DNA of 55,921 nucleotides, taken from assembly GCA_902559035.1 (NCBI GenBank), contig CACEGG010000009.1, forward strand, positions 1 through 55,921, read 5' to 3'. Of the stretch, positions 43,957 to 54,000 are shown in pieces (positions within the stretch are counted from its first letter, which is position 1; each line of letters starts with the position of its first letter). Position numbers and translations under genes: made by a program. The notes beneath the pieces are model-generated. The model was not told the DNA's origin and ran no database searches. It was given only the letters and a program-made list of their open reading frames with translations. The DNA comes from an uncultured Bacteroidota bacterium (lineage in GTDB: Bacteria > Bacteroidota > Bacteroidia > Flavobacteriales > Flavobacteriaceae).

Positions 43957-44795
43957 AAAATAACGTAATATTAACTTTTTGTTTACTTTTTGCTTTGGGT
44001 TCATACTCACAGTCAAATATTTTGAATGCATCTAGTCCAGCAGAGATTGGTATTCAAAATTTTGATCAAAAACAAACTGACAATGATTCGTTTTTAGAAT
44101 TCGATTACATTGATGAAAGAGACATTCTTTGGTCTAAAATTGTTTATGAAAAAATTGATTTAAACGAAAAAATAAATTTCCCTTTACTTTTTCCTATCAA
44201 CGACGAAACTTACGAAAAAAACAGAAAATCACTCTGGCGAGTCTTAAAGGAAAATATTTTAAACAAAAATATCACTGAAATTTACTTTGATAGAAATGAT
44301 AATTTTAAAGATAAAATGAACTTTGAGGATGTTCTTGAGGTTGTCTCGTTTACAGAAATGATAAACGGAGTTCAAACTCCTGCCGAAGAATTAAAGTCAA
44401 TTGACATTTCTGCATACAGGATAAAGGGAATGTGGTACTTTGATAAAAGACAAGGTGAGATGAAGTACAGGCTTCTAGGTTTAATGCCAGTGGGTAAAAA
44501 TTTAAAGGATGATGATGGAAAAAATAATACGGATCTGTTCTGGATATGGTACCCAAGTGTTAGAAAAATCTTACATAAAGAACAAGTTTTCAATGACAAG
44601 AACAATGCTAATAGAATTTCATTTGACCAATTATTAGTTTCTAGAAGGTTTAGTTCATTTATTTACAAGGAAGATAATGTATATGGTGACAGAGCCATAA
44701 AAGATTATAAAAATCTTGGCCTTGAATCTATATTAGAGTCTGAAAGAATTAAAAAAGAAATTTTGGATTTTGAACAAGATATGTGGAATCGTTAA
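43953..44795 (+). CDS. gldN: Type IX secretion ring protein GldN
   Basis: 280 residues with a signal peptide (MKNNVILTFCLLFALGSYSQ). The mature part carries GldN/PorN features: FDYIDERDILWSKIVYEKIDL, NFPLLFP, RKSLWRVLKENIL, GMWYFDKRQGEMKYRLLGLMP and WIWYPSVRKIL. GldN and GldK build the periplasmic ring. It is the last gene of the operon; a terminator follows about 170 bases later. Confidence 0.94.
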   Translation: MKNNVILTFCLLFALGSYSQSNILNASSPAEIGIQNFDQKQTDNDSFLEFDYIDERDILWSKIVYEKIDLNEKINFPLLFPINDETYEKNRKSLWRVLKENILNKNITEIYFDRNDNFKDKMNFEDVLEVVSFTEMINGVQTPAEELKSIDISAYRIKGMWYFDKRQGEMKYRLLGLMPVGKNLKDDDGKNNTDLFWIWYPSVRKILHKEQVFNDKNNANRISFDQLLVSRRFSSFIYKEDNVYGDRAIKDYKNLGLESILESERIKKEILDFEQDMWNR

Positions 44796-44962
44796 TTTTT
44801 TTATTTTCTTATAATTTTACTATTTTTTAATCATATTCTCCGAACTATTTTTATTATTAATTAAGATACTTAACTGTATGTTATTGTGTTAAAATTCAAA
44901 AATTCTGCACTCTTTTTTTTTATTTATTTAAATATTTTTTTAAATTAATATTTGGATTGATA

Positions 44963-44985
44963 GGGTATTTTATACCCTTTTTCTA
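44963..44985 (+). terminator. Terminator between gldN and the giant surface protein gene
   Basis: GGGTAT-TTT-ATACCC (44963-44977) is a perfect 6-bp hairpin followed by a run of T. It lies about 170 bases after gldN, so the giant gene probably has its own promoter in the last 80 bases before its ATG. No clear TANNTTTG is seen there. The rest of the 271-base gap is AT-rich and has no other visible structure. Confidence 0.6.
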
Positions 44986-45066
44986 TCTGTAATAACCAAA
45001 AAACAATAAATATTTATGTCTATTCTAACTAGACTTATTTTACTTTTTATCGAAATAAATTTAACT

Positions 45067-48000
45067 ATGAAAAATTTAATCTCCCTTATTTTTTTAACTT
45101 TTACCATGTTCGTATTCGCTCAGGAAGCCCCTGTTGCTAACGACCAATCTATTACCATCAATGAAGGTGATTCTTCAACTGGTAACTTAACAGGCTCCGA
45201 TTCTGATGGGGACGCTTTATCTTTTGCTGTCGTCGGAACCCCAAATAGAGGAACAGTGACTATTAACTCGAATGGTTCTTTTACCTACGTCCATTCTGGT
45301 GGTGAAGGTGCTTCTGATTCATTTACTTTTCGTATTACTGATGATTCTTCATCACAACTAACTAGTAATATAGCCACAGTAACTATTACTATTAATCCAG
45401 TTAATGATGCACCCGTTATAGCTGACATTTCTAAGACATTGGATGAAGGCGCTTCTGCAGAAATAAGTGTTTCAGGAACAGATGCTGAAAGTGCAATTTT
45501 AGTTTACGAGATTGTATCAGCTCCATCAAATGGAACTTTTACTTTAGACTCATCAACAGGTCTAGGTTACTATACTCACAGCGGCTCCGAAACAACTTCA
45601 GATTCTTTTGTTGTTAGAGCAAAAGAATCCACTGCTAATGTTTACAGTGCCAATGCAACTGTAACAATTACTGTAAATGCAGTTAACGATACACCACTTA
45701 GCCCAGATGGAACAGTAACTTTAGATGAAGGAACATCCAGTCAATCTGTTTCTTTTGGTGCTTCTGATGCTGAAGGATCCTCATTAACTATTAATGTATC
45801 AAGTCAAGGGAGCTTTGGTACAGCTGTAGTTTCTGGTGGAGATTTTATTTATACTCATGATGGATCTGAAACAACCTCAGATACTTTTTCTTATAGTGTT
45901 AGTGATGGAACTTTAAGTAGTACAGGAATGATCACAGTTACAATAAATCCAACCAACGATGCACCAACTGGTGTTGCTGATACTTATTATATAACTAGAA
46001 ATTCAACAACTCAAATGGCTGCTGAAATTGGAGTTTTAAGAAATGATACAGATTCAGATTCTGCTTCCACGTTATTTTCTGTATCCCAAGGTAGTACACC
46101 CCCTCAATACGGTCAATTAACTTTAAATCAAGATGGTTCTTTCTCTTACATAACAGATGGAACTAATTCTACATTCAATTCAGATTCTTTTTCTTACACC
46201 GTTTCAGATGGCTCGGCTACTAGTTCTGAAGTTACAGTGACTTTAGAAGTCGCATCTATAATTCCGGTACCAAATTCATATACTAATGCAGAGGGGGCAA
46301 CATTAACAGTAGATGCAACCAATGGTGTTGTAACAAATGATGTAGATCCAAATGGATTAACTCTTTCTGCAACAGTTGTTGCAAATCCTACATATGGAAC
46401 TTTAACATTAAACGCAGATGGAAGTTTTACTTATGAGCATGATGGAACTGAAAACAGAAAAGATTCTTTTACATACAATTTAAAAAATGCCAATGACGAC
46501 GAAAGTAAATCTACTTTTGTTGTTATAAACAATACTAATGTAAATGATACCCCAACTTCAAGTGGAACAGCATTTACTTTAAATGAAGGTGCAAGTAATA
46601 TTTTTACACCAACTTATGCGGATACTGATACTCAATTAACTGGAATAACATTCGTAATAACAACTGATGTTACAAATGGAGTTTTATCTGATAACGGAGA
46701 TGGAACCTATACTTACATTCATAATGGTGGAGAAACTACATCAGACACTTTTACCTATAGCGTTTCAGATGGTGAGTTTACAGTAGAAAATTTAGCTGGA
46801 GCAATCACTGTTACTGCAGTCAACGATATTCCAGTTGCAACCAATTTAAGCTATACTTTAAATGAAGCTGGAAGTATTGTCATTGATTATGCTGGAACAG
46901 ATGCTGAAACAGCAGCTAATGATTTAGATTTTGTTAAACTTTCTGATCCAACAAATGGATCAATAACAGTTGCTAACGGAGTTACAACTTATACTCACAA
47001 TGGATCCGAAACAACTTCAGATTCTTTTACTTTTGCTGCTTATGATGGAACAGTACAAAGTGCCGCTGGTACAGTTTCGATTACTCTTAATCCAGTAAAT
47101 TCTGCTCCAATAGTTTCTGCAGTTGCATTTACTATTAATGAAGATGCTTCAACTACTTTTAATTTAGGAGCTAGCTCTACAGAACCTGAAGGACAAACAA
47201 TGACTTATGCGATCTCAACACCAACTAATGGTACTGCATCAGTCAACGCTGGAACAGGTGAAGTTTCATACAATCACGATGGTTCTGAAACAACTACAGA
47301 TACATTTACCTTTACAGCTACTGATAGCGAAGGATTGGCTAGTGCTGCAGGAACAATTACTGTGACATTGAACCCAGTTAACGATGCTCCTGTTATTGCT
47401 GATGCTACTTTAAATGTTGATCAATACGATGAGCTTACGTTCTCTGTTCCTGGTACAGATGCTGAGGGAAGTAGCTTAACGTATACTATTATTACAAATC
47501 CATCTCAAGGAACATTAGAAGATAATGGAAGTGGAAGTTATACTTATTACAATGACTCAACAGCTGATTTAACAGGGTCTTCCACAACTGATACATTTGT
47601 AGTTAAAGCTAATGATGGAACAGTCGATAGTGCAAACAAAACTTTAACTTTTACCATTGCAGGTATTGATGAATCCATACCTCAAATTATTCTTACATCA
47701 AACACTACCTCATTAACTGAAACAGATGCTGGAGGAGGGACTTTAACTGTTAATGCTATACTTGTAAGTAACTCTTTTTACTCAAATAGAAGAGATATGA
47801 ATGCTGATCCAGTTGCAGTAGGAGCAACAAATTCACTTGGTTATAAATACATTGGTGAATATGCTGGTCATAAATACTATTATAAAACTACTAGTAACGA
47901 TTGGAAAACTAATAGTGATGCAAAAACTATGGCAGCTGCTCAAGGTGGATACCTTTGGACTATTGAAAGTGAAGCTGAACAAACAGCTGTAAGAAATTTG

Positions 48001-51000
48001 TTAGATGCTCAAAGTATAAGTAAAAATGACATATGGCTTGGATTAAATCATGATTATACTGACAAAACTTGGAAGTGGATAAACGGACATTCTTTTTCTG
48101 GCGAATATGTAAATTGGAATTCATATGATGCCAGTGAAGACTCTTCAGGTTTTATAACTAAACCTGTTGTGAAACACAATTCTAATGGTTGGCAAAATCA
48201 TGATGTAAACCAAGGTGGAAGAATTTTAATTGAATTTGATAATAATGTTACAGCTTCAAGTGATATTACATTTGAAGTGGCTGCTGCTGGATCAAGTACA
48301 GCTACAGTAACAGACGATTATACCTTAAGTGCAAGTACAATTACAATTTCTAGTGGTGCATCCTCAGGAACTTTAACAGTTACTGAAGTTGCTGATACTG
48401 TTGATGAAGCTTCTGAATCTATTATTTTAGAGGCTGGAAATGTAACTGCTGGAAGTGCAAGAATAAAGAGAAGTCAAAATTCATTGACTGTAAATCTTGT
48501 AGATAATGAAAAAACATCTGTTGCTTTTTCAACGACTAAAACCACTTTTGCAGAAGCTGATGGTGATATAGTAATGACTGCAACATTAAATAATGTTAAG
48601 CCTTTTGATACTGCAATAACTTTAACTCTAGGAGGTACAGCAACAGTTGATGAAGATTATTCTACTGATGACGATGGTTATTTAGAGGGTATTGCCTCTG
48701 GATTTAATAGTCCAGAAGGTGTTGTACAAGCTACAAGTGGTGATTATTACGTTGCGGAAGAAAGAAGAGTTTATAAAGTTGCTGCAAATGGAACAAAAAC
48801 TTTAATAGCTGGTGATGGAAATTGGGGTAATCACTCCGGAGATGCTCAACCAATTTCTCAAGCCAAGTTTAGAAATATTGGTAAAATGGTTGTCCATAAA
48901 GCAAGTGCTAGATCGGCAAGTGGTTCGGCTGATGTTATTTATCTATATGACGAAAGAGTTATCAGAAAAATAGATTTAGGAAATAGTTTAATTTATTACA
49001 TAACTGGTAGTGGAGATTGGACTGAAAATTTTGTGAATGGAACTTTAGCAGAAGCTAAGTTTAGATCAATTCGAGATATTACACTTTCTAATGATGGTAA
49101 TACGCTGTATGTTATTGATGAAAATGCGATCAGAGCAATTGATATGGCTAATGATGCTGTCTCAACAATAGCTGGTAATAGAGATTGGGGTTATCAAGAT
49201 GGAAGTTTATCTTCTTCAAGATTTGAAGGCCCTCAAGGACTTGCAATGGACTCAAGTGGAGATTTAATTGTAAGACAATACGGAAAACTTAGAAAAATAG
49301 ATATTGATGGAAATTCAGTAACTACCTTACTCGAAAATGACTGGAGTTCAGGTGATCTTTTTATAGACTCTTCTGATAATGTTTATTTTGCTTCTGAGGA
49401 TAGACATTACATTTATAAGTATTCAAGTGAAGGGGAATTTACTAAAATTATTAGTAGCGAAAATGATTCTGGAACTGTAGATGGTGTTTTAAAAGATGCT
49501 AAAATTGAGCGTCCAATGGATATTATATTAAATTTAGCAGGAGATTTAGTCTTTGTTGAAAGAAATTCTACTGGTTCACTTAGAAAAATAGACTTTGTAA
49601 ATAAACTTAGAATTCCCGCAGGTCAACAAACAGGTACATTTACTTTATCAATTAATGATGACGGGTCGTTTGAAAATGATGAAACAATTAGTGTTGTTGT
49701 TGCTAGTGCAGAAAATATAAACTTTAATTCTGATCCTGTTCTAGCACTAACTATTGATGGCAGTGATAATACTTTGGCAGGATACGATTCTGCACCTGAG
49801 GTTACTTTAGTCTCTGCAACTTCAAATATTGCAGAGGAAGGAGGATCAACAATTTTAACTTTTCAGCTAGGCGATGCATCAGAATCTGGAGCTAGACAAG
49901 ATATGAGTGAGGGATCTAAAGGGGAATATGCCTATTTAGGAGCAATTGGAACTCATAAATACTATATGTCATACAATTATGAAACATGGACTGAAGCTAG
50001 AGATGTAGCTACTGGACTTGGAGGCTATCTTGTTGCAGTTAATGATCAAACAGAAAATGATTGGATTAGAGCTAGAATGAAAGATGCTGGTTACGAGTGG
50101 AATAGTGTATGGATTGGATATACTGATGAATCAAGTGAAGGAATTTTTGAATGGGCTAACGGAAGTGATTCAACTTATGAAAATTGGCAAAATGGTGAAC
50201 CTAACAATTCTGGAGGAGAGGATTATACGGAACTTATGAGTAATGGCAGATGGAATGATTTACCTAATAATAATACTCAACTTTATGTTATTGAATTTAG
50301 TGGGACAGTATCCTCATTACCAACTGTTATTACTTATACTGCAACCGAATCTGAAACAGGAGAATTCACACTTCCAACAGTAGCTCCAATTACTATTGCA
50401 GCTGGATCATCAAAAGCTACTCTAACTATTTCTGCAAAATCAGATACAGATCCCGAAGGTTCAGATAGTGTAACTTACGCAATTACTGATGTTACCAATG
50501 GAACAGCAGGATCAAAAAGTAGTACAACCGTAAAAATTGATGATAATGACCCTGAAACAGCAACTATAGCTGCAATTTCAGATCCAACATTTGCCGAAGA
50601 AGCAGGCGAATTAGTTATTACTGCAACAATTCCAAATGCAAAAACATTTGCTAGTTCATTAGGCGTCACTATAAATCAAGGAGGCTCTGATACAGCAACT
50701 TTTGGTACTGACTTTGAAATTACAGAACTAAATAATGTGTCAACATTGGCTGGTTCAGGTACTTCAAATTATTCTGATGGAACTGGAGACTCAGCTTCTT
50801 TCAGCGCACCAGGTTCAATTGTTTCCGACAGTAGTGGAAATTTATATGTTGCCGACGGTGATAATAATGTAATTAGAAAAGTAACAACAGCAGGTGTTGT
50901 TACAACATTTGCTGGAAACGGTAATTGGGCTCACGATAGAGAAGAAGGGTTTAGAACTGATGTAGGTTTTGCTAGACCTAGAACTCTTGTGTTCAATTCA

Positions 51001-54000
51001 GCTGGTGAATTATTCGTGTTTGAGGATGGAAGACATAGAATTTCTAAAATTAATACGTCTGGAAATGTAACTAGAGTGATAGGAGATTACAACGGATCTG
51101 GATGGGGTGATACTGATGGAGATAAAACACAGGCACAGTTCAGTAACATCTATGGAATGGCCTTTGATTCATCTGGAAACCTTTTTGTTACAGATAGTAG
51201 AGACGGTGGAAAAATTAAGAAAATTACTTTTGATCCAGGATCAGGTGATGCAAGAAGTACAACTTTTGCTGGAACTGGTAATTGGGGAGAAATTGATGGT
51301 CCAGGAAATGAGGCAGAATTTAGAAACCCAGGAGGTATTGTAATTGATGCAAATGACATTATATATGTAGCTGATAGACACAATCATAAAATTAGAAAAA
51401 TCACCGCTTCTGGTGTAGTAAGTACATTTGCTGGCGATGGATATGGTGATCAAGATGGATCTTTACTTAATGCAAGATTTCAGCAACCTTTTGGGATGTC
51501 TGCTGATGCAAGTGGAGATATTTATATCGCTGAATCTGATGGTAATAGAATTAGAAAAATTGATATAAGTGAAGGATCTGTTTCTACTGTTGCTGGGACT
51601 GGTACCTATGGTCATTTAGACAGTACCTTATTAAGTTCTCAATTTAAACGTCCTGAGGGAGTTTTAGCAACTACATCAACTATTTATATAGCTGATACTG
51701 ATAATCATAGAATAAGACAAATTGAATTACTACCCTCAATTAAAATACCTGCGGGAAGTACTTCAGGTACATTAACATTGAAAGGAATAGATGATTTCAA
51801 ATTTGAATCTGACGAAACGGCAACTGTTTCTATTTCTAGTTATACAAATCTTGTAAATTCAAGTATTGCAGATATAGCGACAACGGTTACCAGTCAAGAT
51901 GCTGCTCCAGTTGCAAGAATTTCAGTTGAAGATGATGTATTGGATGAGCAAGGCGCAGGAACAACAACTGTTAATGTCTCTTTATCTGATGCTTATTCAA
52001 GTTCTAAAGTAGATATGTCTCCATCTGATAAGGCAGATTACTATTATTTAGGAACACACAATGGTTCTAAATATTATGCTTCAAAAAATAATGAACATTT
52101 AAATTTTGAAGATGCTAATTCTCGTGCAACAGCACTTGGTGGTCAATTAGCTATTCTAACTTCCTCTGGAGAACAAGAAACTGTTGTAAACGGAATATAT
52201 GCTCAAGATCCTGAATTTTCTGCTGATAATAATATATGGCTAAATCACTGGATTGGGTATTATTTAGATGATAATGAAAATTGGGTATGGAACAATTCCG
52301 TAACATCTAATTATGAAAACTGGACTGATTCTTGGCAAAGAGACGAAAATTGGAACAGAGAAGCAGGATACTTGCATACTAACGGTCTATGGCACAGTAG
52401 TGAAAAAAGATCACATAGACGTTTTGTAGTTGAATTTTCATCTGCAATTTCTGATTCAGATACTGTGGTTGATCTTTCATTTGCTGATGCAAATTCTAGT
52501 GGAACTACTTTGGAGGGAGCAGATGGTGCTGACTTTTCTTCAAATCTAACTGACGGCAAACTAACTATTACTGCTGGTAATCCAAGCGGTTCATTAGTTT
52601 TAACTGCTGTTGATGATAATATTGATGAATCTATAGAACAATTTACTGTGAGTTTAGATGGTGCAACAGGAGCAACAGTTGATACAGATACTTCTAATAC
52701 TTCTGTTAATGTAACAATAAATGATAATGAATTAACTACTGTCACATTAGCTGTTAAAGACGGTGTTTCAACAATTTCAGAAGTTGACGGACAAGCAACC
52801 TTAGAAGCAACACTAACTAATGCAAAATTAAACCCAGTTGAAGTAAAACTCGCGTTTGCTGATTCAGGAAATTTAGTTGCAATATTTGGACAAGATTACG
52901 ATTCTTCTGATTTAAATGCAGTTTCTACTTTTGCTGGTAGTGGTAATACTGGTTATCTGGATGGTGATGCTGAGGATGCAGAATTTTCAAATCAGGTTAG
53001 AAATATTATTTCTGACTCATCTGGAAATATTTATGTTGCCGATACTGAGAACAGAAGAATTAGAAAAATAGACACACAAGGTAATGTTACCACCTACAAT
53101 AAAGGAGCTGATAATTATGACACTCAGTTAGATGGTCCAACTGGAATGGCATTCGATGGTGCCGGAAATATGTACGTTACTGAAGAATGGAACAATAGAG
53201 TCTCTAAAGTAGATCCGTCAGGAAATGTAACAAGGTTTGCCAATCCTAGTGGTCAAGGTGGAAGTGATAATGGTGATGTAAGTTCTGAAACAAGATTTCA
53301 AGGGACACAAGATGTTGCTTTTGATTCACAAGGAAATATGTTTGTTTTGGAGTGGCAAAGGATAAGAAAAATTGAATTTTCTGGATCTACTGCCGTTTCA
53401 AGCGATTTTGTTGGTAACGGAAGTTGGGGTAACCAAGACGGAACTGGTTCTGAGGCTAGGTTTGGTCAAGTACAAAATATAGTAATTGATTCGAACGACA
53501 ATATTTTCTTTGCTGATGAATCTCATCAAATAATCAAGAAAGTTACACCTGAGGGAGTTGTTACAACAATTGCTGGTAATGGTAACTGGGACTATGCCGA
53601 TGGATTTGGTACTAATGCCAAGTTTAGACAACCTTCTTATTTAGCAATAGATTCTGATGATAATTTATATGTTTCCGATAGAGAAAACAATAGAATTAGA
53701 AAAATTGAGCCGCAATCTGATGGTAAATATAAAGTTAGTACTATAGCTGGTAACGGAAATTATGGCTATGTCGATGGAACTGCTGATCAGGCCGAGTTTA
53801 AACAAGTTACATCACTTGTAGAATTTAGCGGAACTCTTTATGCTTTTGATAGGGACGAAAATAAATTAAGAAAGTTACTGTTAAGTCCAGTCATGAGTAT
53901 TCCTGCTGGAGCGAAAACGGCTTCTTTTAATATTTCTGGAATTGACGATACTTCTTTTGAATCTACTGAAGCAATCAAAGTTACACCAACTGCTAGTGGA

